From: Calycina herbarum
Lineage: Eukaryota; Ascomycota; Leotiomycetes; Helotiales; Pezizellaceae
Length of the DNA: 64,000 nucleotides
NCBI GenBank assembly: GCA_001414485.1
Contig: LLEY01000043.1
Coordinates: 1 to 64,000, forward strand
Direction of reading: 5' to 3'
Of this stretch, positions 12,731 to 25,217 are shown piece after piece; position 1 is the first letter of the stretch; each line of letters starts with the position of its first letter. Position numbers and translations under genes: made by a program. Under the pieces are notes generated by a model that worked only from the letters and a program-made list of their open reading frames with translations, was not told where the DNA came from and did not search any database.

Positions 12731-14887
12731 GAATTGGGGACAAAGTGTAAGCGTTATCTGTCTCGCCCGACAATTCAGCCCGAATCCTCATCAGGAGAAC
12801 ATTACAACACGTGATTTAATTTTCAATGATCACATGATGGTTCGGTTTCTCGGGCCGCCTGCGATTTTGATATTGGAACAGCCAAATCATAATCTTATTT
12901 TGTCTCATACAATGAAGACATCAGCGAGTGTGTTCTTTTTCTTTTTCTGTTTTTGTTTTTCCTATTTGCATCAATCATGCCATCATCCCAGATGGAATCG
13001 GGGTTCACCGCATTGTATCATATGGCGTCTGCGGGGGAATCTTTTTTACCACCACCTTTATTACCTGGAAACCTAAAATGTCCGGGGAGAGGTGGCAACA
13101 CAACAACGGGAATGAATTGTTTTTTCCTTCATCTATCTGGATACCATTGAGAGCGCAAAGATCAGAAGGCAGGATGGTGGGAAAACCATACCCCTAATAT
13201 TTTCTCCCTTTTTTTTTTCCCTGAGGCGACCGAGAGTGTGCGAGAGAGAACAGTTCGTGGAAGGGGGCGGATTTGGAAAGAAGGATTTTGCCTTCTACTA
13301 CTTTACTGTGTATTTGCCTGCGACTTGGGCTGGGGGGGGGGGCGGTTGAGAAGAAAAAGATTATTACTACATTAGATTTGATGGGGTGTGGAGTATGGGA
13401 GGGAATGAATGGGAAGGGTTCGGGGACGGGGAGTGCAACAAAACAAACAACAAAAGAATCACGTATTGAGGGTGGTTGATTACTTTTTTTATTTTTACTA
13501 TACACATTTTCTCGATGCAGCTGCCTCGGTTGGTTGGTTTCGTTTGTGGGGTGGTGGAGATTGTACAAGTACGGGGTTGGGGAAGCGCAGGGAAGTGCGA
13601 GCGAAGGGGAGAAAAGGGAAGGGGAGATAACGTAGTAGTCAATCGAATAAGTTGATAATAATTTTCGCAAAATGTGTTTTATGGTGTTTGAGTTTGGGTG
13701 TGATTGAGTCAGCTGATAATATCTTCCGAAAGTCTTGGGATGAGATGATGGGTTTCGGGCTTTGTGTGCATGGTGCAGTGTGGTGTGAGATTTGGAGGAT
13801 CCGCTTTCTATGTCCATAACCGAGGTTACATGAGATGTTCGCCACTTCCGCGAGGTGTAGTATTACTGCATGCGAAATTTTGGAGACGGTGAAAGTTTGA
13901 GTACCTTGCCCATGTAGCGATGGAGAGGCGAGGGAGATTTTGATTCCTATAGAGACAGACCCGAAGTTCTTCTGTAAAACTTGCGTCGTCTTTGTATCTT
14001 ACTTCCAAGAGTAAAATTGAGAGAAGATTTGTATCTGCTGTCTAGTTACTAGAGGATAGGTTCGGTTGGTATTCGTTTCCTTGTGTGGTGATGAAAAGGA
14101 GGATTGGAGTAAAGAGTTTGGCATGAATTTCTTCATCTGCGAATGCTGTACGCTCGCGTATATTGTTTTAAAGAGTGTTATTATTCGAATTGGTTAGGAT
14201 ATAAAAGATATGTAATGGTTTATTAGATGATAGTTTGGAATAGAATAATTTATTGCGTCCCTGGAGCACAATGGCGAGACAGTTCACGGATTTTTAGTAA
14301 AAGTAATGACCGGAATTTTCTTGGATTTCTTCGACGAAGGCCCATCGTCCCTCGGTTATATATGGGTTTGATTGCTCTAAACATTGATATTCTGGAGTTA
14401 CTTTGGGAGTTGACTTACATTAGAGAATTTACTAGCGAATGAAGGTAGGTTAGGTGTAAGGTGGGATATAACCTTAACATCTTAAAATCATGACATCATC
14501 AAATGAAAACGGGTGCTTCTGAAAAGAAAACCAAGTACCTTCTAATTTAGATATTAGAAACATTAGGCTAGGTTTATCTATCCGTTTATTGGATTCCTCC
14601 CTTATTCCCTCTCAACGGCCATTATCAAATGCAAATGAATACGTACCAAAACCCATCGAACTCACCTAAACCATCGAACGCGCGAATTTGCAAAAAACGA
14701 AAGGGGTATCAAGTACTTTCCTTCCCTTCAAATGCTCCACGCAATGCCATCCTTAAACTGAGCCATGCTGACCTCATTCGAGAAACGAGGAACGAAAAAA
14801 ACGAGGAACGAAAGCGAAATCAGTATGCAGAAATACTGACGTAATTTGTTTCCAAAGAATCACGCAAAGACAACAAACTACCCAGAC
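12731..14887. other. Intergenic, about 2.2 kb, low complexity
   Basis: Lies between the convergent stops of rco1 and gtaA. About 13190-13640 is strand-biased (G- and A-rich on plus), with a G run near 13331-13342 and T runs near 13204-13217; the 207-codon minus ORF there follows from that bias. From 13830 to 14880 it is A/T-richer with no repeat or RNA gene recognised. Confidence 0.65.
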
Positions 14888-17565
14888 CTAAGGCAAAGCT
14901 AGCAACGCAAAATGACCCCCAACAACCGGTCTGGCAATGAACTTCCACGGCGCGGCTCTACGGTTCGAAGTCGTTAGCGAGATGCCAGGAAAAGAAAGCA
15001 AAGGAGCACGGTGGGAAAAGAACATCAACATACTCTCCACTCTGCGTCTCGTAGACATCTGTGAATGCCCGATGGGTTGGTGTCTCGGCTAGCCAGGTTG
15101 CCAGCTTGGAGATGAACATTTCTTGTGTGGGGGGGTTTGCGACTGCTGCGGTCCACATTTCCCAGTCGGCTTGAGGGGGAGTGTTAGTTTGGTTTTCTGG
15201 AGATGGAGATGGGGAGAGGGAAGGGGAAGGGGAGGGGGAAGGGGAGGAACATACACTTTGTTACGAAGTTTCTGGTATCGAGTGGGACGCCGTATTTCTC
15301 TGCGATGGTTGGGTACCAATCGTTTTGCATCTGGTAAACAGGAGCTGGGACCAAATTGAGATCCAAGAGACGATCGGCGTAGATGTTGTAGAGAAGACCT
15401 AGTTAAAAACCACGAGTAAGAAAAAGGGGATTCAGTCGTGAGGGGGCTGAGAAGGAAATGAAATGATACTTACCATGAGAAGTAGGATCTTGATAGGCAA
15501 GATTGGTATGTGGAAGACCACCATTGTAAGTCATAGCAAAGTCCAACCATTTCGTGATATAATCCTTAGAAATAGCGGTAAAGTTCTTCGCATCATCTAC
15601 TTGACCCAGCGTCTCAGCGATTTTGCCCATTGCTCCGATGGCGATGATTCCTTTGAGTGCGAGATTCGTTTGGTTCTCGAGAGGACCTTGGAAATCGTCG
15701 GTGGAGAGTTGGTGTGCGGGAATAAGAGAATCTTGAACCAAGTAGCCGGTCCATTGTTTCATGATGGGGTAGTGTGCTTGGAGGTATGCTGTGTCGGAGG
15801 TCTTTTGGGAGTATGCCAAGGTTGCGATGATCATATTTCCACATTCTTCTACTGGCATCTCTTCTGCATTTCCATCTGGATGACCGATTATTTGTGGGTA
15901 ATGGGTTCCTAGGTCGTGAATCGCGTATGTATGCGGCCAATGTCCTGATTCTTGGTTCTCGTACAAGGGGTCGAGAACGAGTTTGAGGAGAGTTGGGTTG
16001 GTGTAGAGATAGATTGGGATGGCGGGGAAGAGAACGTCGACGGTTTGGCTGTTACCGTTTGAACTAATCTCCTTAAGGAACAAATAAGGTTTCTTGATTG
16101 TGCCGGCGAGTTGGACAGCAGCGAAGGCTTGACGTGTTGAGAGAGAAGTGATTGTTAGGTAGTCTTGACCGCCAACTCGGAGGGAGTCCGCTGCAATTCT
16201 GTCGTCGATTGCACTTGAAACGCTGCCGACGTCCTTGTGGAAGAATTCGACCTAGTAGAAGTCAACATCTCATAACGGAAAGGTGTGGAATGAATCTACC
16301 AAAGCTGCATCTGAGTCAAACCAACTTGTCCATAACGATGGGACTGGAACAATGCCTTGAGCACCGAGGAAGCTGACAGCATTTTCTTGTGCATGAACAA
16401 GTGTGAAAACCACTTTAGAAGGAACAGCTCCAACAAGTCCAAGATCATTGGCTATTATAGTTTATTAGCCGCCTTTCAATTGCCGAAGGCTGGAGGAACT
16501 TACAAAAGCCGAATACAGGGTAGTCATCGTTGACGGCTCGGAAGTTTGTGTCTTGGGCATTGGGGAGCCTTCCAAGGTTCAAGAAATTCCTACGGACAGT
16601 CACATGTCCACCAGACTGATATGTGACAGATGGACCAGCTCCAGTACTCCAATACCATTTACCCCAGTGTGCGGCGTCATCAGGATAGTCGGCGTTAAAT
16701 TCGCTTTGGACTTGGCGCCATGAGGCATGAGAAAGAACTCCGTTTTGGTCCGAGAAGCTAGCTCAATCAGTATCTACTCATATGTGAAGGCTTTCGTACT
16801 AACCTCCATTCAACGGTATCAGTGGCGTGAATAGAAACCCATTCTAAATCCAGTCAGCTCTCGATACCTTGGTTATTTCAGACCAAAAAGCGTACCAGCA
16901 GAAGTATCAGCATAAACTTGCACTGCATGCGTAGCACCATCAAGTGTAGCAGCTGAAACCGTGAGATAAGTACCAATAATCGATTGCCTCTGGAAATCCG
17001 TTGGTGTAACTGGTGATGTGAAAGTTACATTCAAGGCAATCTTTCCGGCGATGGTCGAAGTGAATATTGAGCTTTGAGATGTAAACTCGACACTGGTTTG
17101 GGTTACGGAGGGAGGGAAGTTTCCATCGATTTGCGGTGCTCCCATCCAGGTGTAGGCTGCACCGTCGACTTTGATGATACCTGCCCAGCCGGTGACGGCA
17201 CCTGCATCCCCTGCGACATCTCCTGGTTGTGGGCCGCTGTGATGGTTAGTTAGAACGATAAGGCTGCGAAATTTGACTCACGCCCAGAAACGTCTGAGGT
17301 TGTTAGCAAGATACTCCTCTCCAATTTTGGCGTTACTTACGGCCAATTTCCTGCAAGTTCGCCGTTACCTCCGCTACCGACCTCGAGCCATGTGTTCATG
17401 TATGGTGATTTGACTGATAGAGTTAGATACGGTGCTTTAAGTGTGTTGTTGGATGGGCATACCAGCAAGAGGTATGGCCGGTGCTCTGCTGGGCTTGAAG
17501 ATCGTCGCCGATGAGGCAACTCCCAAAAAGGCCTGGCAGACCGCAACAATCTTTTGGAGCTTCAT
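14888..17565 (-). CDS. gtaA: Secreted glutaminase A (GtaA family)
   Basis: Hydrolyses L-glutamine to glutamate and ammonia outside the cell. Eleven exons are proposed, in coding order: 17463-17565, 17341-17413, 17282-17293, 16896-17236, 16804-16843, 16504-16757, 16300-16451, 15474-16251, 15255-15398, 15034-15169 and 14888-14957. They total 2103 nt and 700 aa, the usual family size. The N-terminus (MKLQKIVAVCQAFLGVASSA) looks like a signal peptide. Family landmarks are SPYMNTW, WPRFWAGPQPGD (needing the 12-nt third exon), TGWAGIIKVDG, EWVSIHATDTVEW, FSDQNGVLSHASWRQVQ, GHWPHTYAIHDLGTHYP, EECGNMIIATLAY, NDWYPTIAEKYGVPLDTR, and the conserved C-terminal RPVVGGHFALL. The gene is far more intron-dense than its neighbours. 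Splice sites were chosen so each junction rebuilds conserved residues. Confidence 0.9.
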
Positions 17566-20500
17566 GACTAGAGAGGCTGACTAGCTGAAAGCAGCAAGAG
17601 AGAAACCAAAGATACGAAGCGACGAAACTGCAAGAACTAGAAGGTTGTATGTTAGTATCGTGAAGGAAGGACAAATATTTGGTGAAGTTGCAAAAGAGGA
17701 GTCGAGGACACGAGGGTGCGGTTTTATAGACCACGAGGAGGGGATTCGTACCAAGCCAAAGAAATGAATCCACCTGCAACAATTGCACCGAGACTCCAAT
17801 TCACTCTCTAATATTCAAGGACAGACATCTCCAATTTTAATGATTTAATACCCCATACCCCGCATTACTTGGCGTCAAGAGTGAATATGCTGTCCAGCTC
17901 AGAAGACAAGAACATGAGACTGTGGGAATCATTCAGGTACGTGAAAATTTTAACAGGTTCAAGCGTCTGACATGTTGCTGTGAGGAGGGACTTTGTCCCA
18001 TGATCTAAAGTGGACATTAGCTACCCCTTGTAACGAAGTACATGTTGGAGAGAGGTCGAGTATAACTAGCTCTTCCCACTCTTGTCTTTCTGACATTTAC
18101 GTCTGAACTAATGCTTTTGCAATGATTCAAGATCAAGGGACTTCCTCTGGTGAGACGAAGAGGGGTCTAAGCCGAGGCAAAGCATACCAAAGCACCCACC
18201 AGGCACAACTTGCCATCCTTTCAAATTACAACTGCTTGAATCGTCGAATGCCAGAGCCTCTTGGCCAACATCAAAAAAGACCATACTGCAACCCTCACTG
18301 AGGTCTTGGGCTCTTTAAATACCCTCGCACGTGCATTGTAACTTTCTCACCTGCAGTAAGAAGCGAGCACAAAACCTTGGACGACCTTCCAGAAACAGCT
18401 TGCCCAGAAAAACGCACAGGTTTGGCAATGTCCCTCCAATCAAAAGTACAGAGCAAAGATCAGAATCGCCAGCGAACTGTTGTCATGATATACCATGGTT
18501 TTAGATCACAAATCCCAGACCGAACCTAATGTATGCTATGAAGTTCCATACAAAAGATCACGGACACTAAAACAAGCATTGGTGGCGTAAGCCTAAAAAC
18601 GCCGAACCCGAGTAACATTAACGTAAAACCAAGAATAACAACCAACTGCCGTAGCGAATGGAATTTATTTCCCCTCTCGGTGTTTTCGGGGTGATCTTGT
18701 GTGGAGTTGTGGGTTGATTTTTGAGAAGGGGAACAGCTGACGTGAGTGGAAGACGCTTATCATTTCGGCTGTCGCGTGGCCGAGAAAAATATTGGCGCGA
18801 CAGAGAGGCAGAACACATGTGCTTCGTCAATAACTTCAAAGGTCTGGAGACGATTTGCACGACGTTTGGAAGCAAATTAGAAATGAGAGGGTGCTTTTGG
18901 GGAATATGATGACTCGACAGAGCTGTAGTTTTCTGCCCTGATTATGGGGATAGGAACAAATTCTCTCGGCCTCCCATACATTGGGTATGGGACAATCAAC
19001 TTTCGAAAGTCGAGATAATTTGAGGATGGAGGCCAAGACTAGAACAGTGCGATGCCAGTTTTCGTTCAACTAAGCCAAGTCCAATTTGATCTTGTTCGAC
19101 GAAAGAGGTTCCTTCCCTTGTGCTCTGAACAAAATCTATTGAACAATCTGGTACTAAATTATCTAGAAACACTAAATCAGTTGTACGAGATTGGGATTTA
19201 CTCTAGACCTCAGACAAGAAAAGATATTCGGCATCTTTCGGTTATTGGCGTCGGGGGTAAGAGCGGCACTACATTTGTCCCGCCAAATCCACAAAGGAAA
19301 AGTTGATGGCAGGTATACTCTGGATGTTGTGCCTTCCCTTCTTGCTCTTATCGTAGCAGCGCGAGGTCAAGTTGAAAGGGAAGGACTTCTCAGTGCCGTC
19401 ACTGTTGTTGGGTATGGGAACGTTTCGTCCGAGGAAGGAACGAGGAGAGTGAGGTCGCTCCTCCCTCCCCTCCGACTTTGAACCTCGAAACAACCCGTCG
19501 CGCGCTCTCGAAAGACCCCCTCGGCGGGAACATTCGATACGCTTGATTTCCATTGCAAGGATGGTTGTCTGAAATCTCCGAAGAAGCCATACAGTTTGAA
19601 TTGAGTTGTCTATAATATTCAAAGTCGAAGGATGGCCAGAGCCCCAAGAACGAATATCTCGAGCGTCACTTTCAACTCTCTCCGGAATCATAAGGGCACG
19701 AGAAGAAGATATTGCTCGAGGCCGTCGTCGATGTGGACGTCGAGAGGGAGGAGCCGTTGACAAAGGTATTGACCATTCCGCTGGGAGATCGCCCTCCGAT
19801 TGGGCTGAAGAGCAACATGTAAGTCTTACACCATGTGTCTGAAAGAAAAGAGGCTTCGACACGAAGTAACAGGAAGCTGTCATTGGGTCGAGCAAAGCCC
19901 GTTGGCAGACCCGTTAGTATTGTCTGTTGATGATGAAAAGATTGAGTCTTTGAGATGAACATTTCTGGAAATTCTAGACGCAAGATGTGGCTGAAAAACA
20001 CGTGAGATTTCAGCCACACGGGACTTTTCCGAGCACCATTACTTCATTGTCTATCAACATTTCAGTCAGTTATCATCACCCTTCCCATGCTCAAAAGCGC
20101 TGTCTCACCAAGGTGTCTGTCTGCTCTGTTTCGGTGTTTTGGTTGTGAAGCTATCTAGAGGAGCGATGATTGATCGCAAAAGAGGCCATCTTGCAAGAAC
20201 GTCTCGACTCGAGATCGCGAACAGAGTAATTTCTGGCTCCATGATGAAGAATTGGGAACGGTACCGCCAGTATTCCCCAAACCAAAGGCCAGGCCATAGC
20301 GGCCCCTGCCCAACTTGATTTAAGTAGCAATTGTCTTGCTCTCCCATTGCGTTCAAATTTATCTGGTTTCCTAGACTGCTCCTTTCTCCTTCTCCAGTTC
20401 GATTTTTTGCACTTCTGTATGTTCGTTTTACCTCCCTTCGCTGTATATCTTGACATTGCGCACGTTATATTCCAGTGGCTTTCTCTGTATCCTTGGCGTA

Positions 20501-20737
20501 GAAGAGGCGCTTTTTACAATTGTTCTTCTAGGGTCCAGAACGGCCGAAAAATGCTTTGTAGTGTGGATGTAATCCTATTACTATTTGTTTATGGATATAT
20601 CCTCAAGCTTACTCTCAAGCCGAGGTTACTCTTTGTCTTTCTATCTGATAATGGCCACTTGGATGTTACCTCCCACGTATCCTATTCAACACCAAAAACG
20701 TTTAAGCGTACTAATTATTTGATCCGACACCCTAATC
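17566..20737. other. Intergenic, about 3.2 kb
   Basis: Separates the divergent gtaA and first P450. It is of ordinary composition, not RIP-like. A minus ORF of 208 codons (19269-19895) overlaps plus ORFs, has no recognisable motif, and I could not build a spliced gene around it. No tRNA, TIR or LTR is seen. A lineage-specific gene or non-coding RNA could lie here unrecognised. Confidence 0.5.
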
Positions 20738-22520
20738 ATGTCTTGTTTTCTATGCTTTGGACATGGATTGAACACGGAGTCTCAATTTATTTTTAGTATT
20801 GGAATTTTCTCTGCTGTAGCTTTACTTATTCGCTATGTTGTTGAACGTCGGGCAACTCGTCTTGATTTTCCGGTTGTCGGGAGAGCTGTTGCTGGGGAAT
20901 TGAAGAGTGACATGCTTGAAGGTTCATCAAAGGTACCAATGAGAACCCCGTACTACTACAGGGTTAGAAGAATCTCCAGTTACTGACATTTGAATTTAAC
21001 CAGTACCCTACTTCCCCATATATATTGCCAGTTCAACCACCAATCGTCATCCTCCCACCATGCGTACTAGAAGAAGTCAGGAACCTCCCAGAGAGCGAAG
21101 TATCATTCTTTCAGATCGTTAGAGATGGCTTCAATTATAGATACACTAATATCGGAGACGAAAGACTGGAGATGCTCGCCGCATTGAAAGGCGATCTAAC
21201 GAGAAATATCAACGGAGCTCTCGACTGTCTCCAAGACGAACTCAAGTATGCCCTAGACCAGTCTCTAGGTCCTTGTGCCGATTGGCAACCCGTCCCTATT
21301 TATCCAGCACTTACTCGAATTGTTACTCTTATGAGTGGTCGTCTTTTCGTTGGTCTACCTTTGAGTAGAAATGAGGAATGGATTCATTCAAGTATTAGTT
21401 TCACACAGGACGCGGTGGCTGCTTCAGATGCCATCCGGGAGTGGAATATTTTTCTTCGACCGTTCGTGGCACCTTTTTCGTCTGCGATACGGAGGGTGAA
21501 AAGACATAATTCAAGAGCTGGGGAACTGCTGGCTCCTATCATCAAGCAGAAGATCGCTGAAGCGCAATTTGGGAAGTCTAAAGAACGAGCCGAGGATCAA
21601 CAGGGTGCTCTCATAGGTTGGATTCTCTCACATACCAAGGAGAGCGAGAAGTACAATCCAACTGTTATGGGACACAATCAAATGACTTGCGAGTTTTTCA
21701 AAGCTACGTCCCCCTCGTGCTCACTTGCTAACGAGTATTAAAGTATCCTTCGTCGCAATCCATTCCACCTCCATGGCAGCATGCCAAATAATCTACGACC
21801 TCCTCGTCCACCCCGAATACCTCCAACCTCTACGGGACGAAATCAACCAAGTCCTAAAAGAAGACGGTTACGAAACCACCCGCGACGGAACGGGAAACTT
21901 TAAGAAATCAAGCATCCCCAAGCTCAGAAAACTAGACTCTTTCATGAAAGAATCCCAGCGTTTATCACCAGCTGGAATCCGTAAGTTTCTTCCTCCCCCC
22001 TCCTCTCCCCCGCCCTCCCTCATAAAACGAATAATGCTAACGCAAGAAAGTTGGCAACGCACGCATCACCAAAAAACCACTCACCCTCTCCACCGGCCAC
22101 CACCTCCCAGCAGGAACAAAATTCGCCTTCCCGCTTTGGAGTATAAACCTCTCCACCGCATCCGAAACCTACTCCCCCGCCTACAACCCCCCTTCTTATT
22201 CGCCCCCCGAAGAATTCGACGGTCTCCGTTTCTACAAGTTGAGGAATATGCTGAGGAAAGAGCATAAACATCAATTCGTTACTACGGCACCGGATTCGTT
22301 GAGTTTTGGACATGGGAATCATGCGTGTCCTGGACGCTTCTTTGCGAGTAGTGAGATTAAACTTCTTTTGATTGAATTGCTTAGGTTTTGGGAGTTGAGA
22401 TTTCAAGGTGGGGGGAAGGGGGGGATGGAGAGGCCGGGGGATTTGTTGGCGGAGGGGAGTATTTATCCTAATCCGTTTGCGGTTGTGGAGATGAAGAGGA
22501 GGGGGCTGGGGAGTGAGTGA
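20738..22520 (+). CDS. Cytochrome P450, ent-kaurene-oxidase-like
   Basis: Membrane-anchored haem monooxygenase. Four exons (20738-20932, 21004-21688, 21744-21980, 22051-22520) give 528 aa. An N-terminal hydrophobic segment (FIFSIGIFSAVALLIRYVV) precedes a FPVVG hinge. The I-helix reads SFVAIHSTS (about 295-303), the ExxR is E363-S-Q-R366, and the haem loop is FGHGNHACPG with the ligand Cys at about 465. RFYKLR followed by HQFVTTAPDSLSFGHG is typical of fungal P450s related to gibberellin-pathway kaurene oxidase; the substrate cannot be told. Intron 2 begins GC (GCGAGT) rather than GT; only this donor joins MT to LSFVAIH in frame with the branch-like GCTAAC near the acceptor. An upstream ORF at 20347-20796 is in another frame and is rejected as N-terminus. 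Confidence 0.85.
21689..21743 (+). other. GC-AG intron in the P450 gene
   Basis: A 55-bp intron starts GCGAGT and ends TTAAAG, with GCTAAC about 11 nt before the end. Joining T|TA gives Leu and restores the SFVAIHSTS I-helix. The nearest GT donor (GTTTTT, two bases into the intron) joins in frame only to an acceptor three bases after the branch site. Confidence 0.65.
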
Positions 22521-23306
22521 GTGAGTAAAACACTGGACTTTGGGGGTTGGATGTTGGTTTTAGGAAAAGTTTCCTTTACTTGATAACTGCAGTGTCTTTC
22601 ATTCTGGAATTCTGGGTTTCGCGATTTGAGGTATATAGTAATTGCTTCGCGAACTTGGGGTTTGTAATTACCGTGAGAAATTGGATCTGTTGTTTTTGAA
22701 CTTCATCGCTTTTGTCTCCTTTTATTGATTTTTGCTTTCTGCTATCGTCCACTATTTCAAGAGAACCTCACCACTTCCCGGGAAGTATCGTCATTACCCC
22801 GCTATCGGGCTCAAATCAATATTTGCTTATTACCAAACTTATCAAGAGGTTGCGTGGGGTATTATGCACCAACTGGCATTGCGCATGCTTACCGCGTGAA
22901 ACTTGGCCATAGGAAGTGTGGTGTGATAAGGGTTGTGAAGGAGGGTTACATTGAGATAGGAGGCGGGAAGTTGTGGTCTGTGATCTATGTTGGGACTCGA
23001 TACTTTGTGAATTCATTGAAAAGATACCTTAGATCTTCTGGATCTAATTTCATCCTTCTGGTTCTTGAGTACTTGATGCAAATAAATATATTGTAGCATT
23101 TTGGACTTGCCAGTGAGCTTTAGGTAGACGGAGGTTACGTTTTCTGCAGGACAGTCCCCCGCTTTTTAAACCTAAACGCCATTTTTTCCCTCTTTGGACG
23201 ATTCGAGGCTGGGATTTGGCTGCTGTACTATCACGAGAAACAACCTTTTCGCAATCCTGGTTCTACTATAGCGACACGGTTTCCTTGATTCGAGAAGTAG
23301 GCTATC
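22521..23306. other. Intergenic, about 0.8 kb
   Basis: Terminator of the first P450 and promoter of the second, which lie head to tail. Only short, overlapping, featureless ORFs occur. Confidence 0.7.
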
Positions 23307-25110
23307 ATGGCACTCCTCAACATCTCCTTCCTCGGCCTCACAATCCTCGTCACGATCATAATCTACAAATTCCTGATACAGCCTCTTTTCATCTCTCCTC
23401 TTTCGAAAATTCCTCCAGCACATCTATCATGTCACGTCTCCTCCCTCTGGATAAGTTACATCCGCTGGTCCAATGTCGAGAACCAAACTCTCTTTCGCTT
23501 ACACAAAGAGAAAGGACCTATTCTACGATTGGGTCCTAATGAATTAAGTGTCAACTGTTATGAGGAGGGGATAAAAACGATATTTGGAGGTGGATTCGAG
23601 AGAACGGAATATTATCCTAGGAGGTTTACCGCTTACGATGGGTTCGTTTGCTCTTTCATTCTATGAAGTTATTTCTCATCCCATGAAACTCGATCTTAAA
23701 GCTAAACACCAATCAGAACAAAAAACATGTTCACAACAATCGCAAAAGAACCCCACTCAGCCCGCAAAAGAATGGTCACAAACATCTACTCCAAATCCCA
23801 CATCTTTTCATCCCCCTCCATCCACTCCAACTCCGTTTCCCTCCTCTACACCAGATTCCTCCCTCTCTTCCAGCACAGCTCCGACACAAAAATTCCGCTC
23901 GAAGTACTGAGTTTAAACTACGCATACTCCATGGATTTCTTCACTTCCTACCAATTCGGTCGTGAGAGGGGTAGTAATTTTCTGCAAGATACAAGGGAAA
24001 GGGAATGGTATCTAAAGCACTTCTTTGCTACGAGACCCTATCTTTATTGGATTGCAGAACAGCCGGGAGTTACAGAATTTCTGAGGCGGTTTGGGGTTAG
24101 ACTTGTGCCGAAATGGTGTGATGAGTCGATTGAGGCGCTTGAGAGGTGGAATCTTGGACGTTGTGATGGAGCGGAAAGACTTCTCTCCCAAGACGGGCTT
24201 GTAGAAGCTGGGAATATGCCGATAGTGTACGACCAACTACGCTCTGCGATGGAGAAAGCAGATTCCGACTCGAAAATGGATGGCGAGCGCACAGTTTTGA
24301 CACACGAACAGAGAGTAAAGAGACGCCTAGAAATCGCAAGCGAGATGTTCGACAACCAAGCAGCAGCCATCGAAACAAGTGGTATCACACTGACATACGT
24401 ATACTACGAACTTTCTCTCCGTCCAGACCTGCAATCCAAACTTCGCACCGAACTCCTCTCCCTCTCGCCTTCCTTCACTTTCCCCAACCAAGACTCCACT
24501 ATTCCGGATCCAAAAACTACCTCCTCCCTCCCTCTCCTGGACGCCATACTCCAAGAAACTATGCGTCTCTGGCCCGTAATTCCTGGTGGTCAACGACGAA
24601 TAACTCCCGAGAAGGGATGTACACTTGCAGGATATGAGGGGATACCGGGTGGAACAAAGGTGCAATCTAATGCGGGGGTTTTACATATGAATCCTGATGT
24701 CTTTCCTAACCCGGAGGAATGGAGACCGGAGAGGTGGTTGGATGCTACAGATGAGGAGTTGGCGGAGATGAGGAGATGGTTTTGGGGGTGGAGTAGTGGG
24801 GGAAGGATGTGTGTTGGGAGGAATTTTGCTACGTTGTGTGAGTTTTGAAAAACTCTTCCTTTGCTGTTTTGTTTTGTGGTTTCAAGGGGGCAAGGAAATG
24901 AATAGGAAAAACAGGGATAACACGGTTGAGTGTGAAATGAGCGAGGGGCCACGAAACTAACGTTGATGAATAGCAATGAAACACGCCATCGCGGCAATAT
25001 ATACGAATTACACGAGTGCCATCGTCGACGCGGAAGGAATCGAACAAGACGAAGGTTTCAGCGCAGGGCCAAAAGGGAATAAATTGGTGCTTCAATTTGA
25101 ACATGTGTGA
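23307..25110 (+). CDS. Cytochrome P450, second and unrelated family
   Basis: Three exons (23307-23641, 23717-24837, 24974-25110) give 530 aa. The N-terminal anchor is ISFLGLTILVTIIIYKFLI followed by a Pro-containing hinge (PLSKIPPAH). LHKEKGPILRLGPNELSVN is the usual beta-1 region. The I-helix area is FDNQAAAIETSG, ExxR is E392-T-M-R395, PERW follows, and the haem loop is WSSGGRMCVG with Cys at about 477. The residue normally Phe at the start of the haem motif is Trp470. The last exon carries a normal P450 C-terminus ending in LVLQFEHV. Splicing exon 1 to 2 gives YDGTKNMFTTIAKEPHSARK, a conserved C-helix. It is not similar enough to the upstream P450 to be a tandem duplicate. Its stop lies 107 bp from the opposing urea amidolyase stop. 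Substrate is unknown. Confidence 0.85.
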
Positions 25111-25217
25111 TGGGACACTTCATTTTGTGGGCTTTGATGTTTGTTTGGTACGGCGTATGTAGAAACAAAAGGAAGAATAACTAAATCATGAAATATGAAG
25201 GAAAATTAATTCGTAGG

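Noticed and set aside
13194..13817. 207-codon minus-strand ORF
   Set aside because: It follows from a strand-biased low-complexity tract (His/Pro/Ser-rich translation) with ORFs on both strands and no motif.
14941..14975. GGTTCGAAG resembling a tRNA T-arm
   Set aside because: It lies at the last intron/exon junction of gtaA, and no acceptor or anticodon arm pairs around it.
19269..19895. 208-codon minus-strand ORF
   Set aside because: Overlaps plus ORFs, shows no domain or signal, and no flanking exon could be joined.
20347..20796. ORF as N-terminus of the first P450
   Set aside because: It is in a different frame from the P450 membrane anchor; the anchor and FPVVG hinge start cleanly at 20738.
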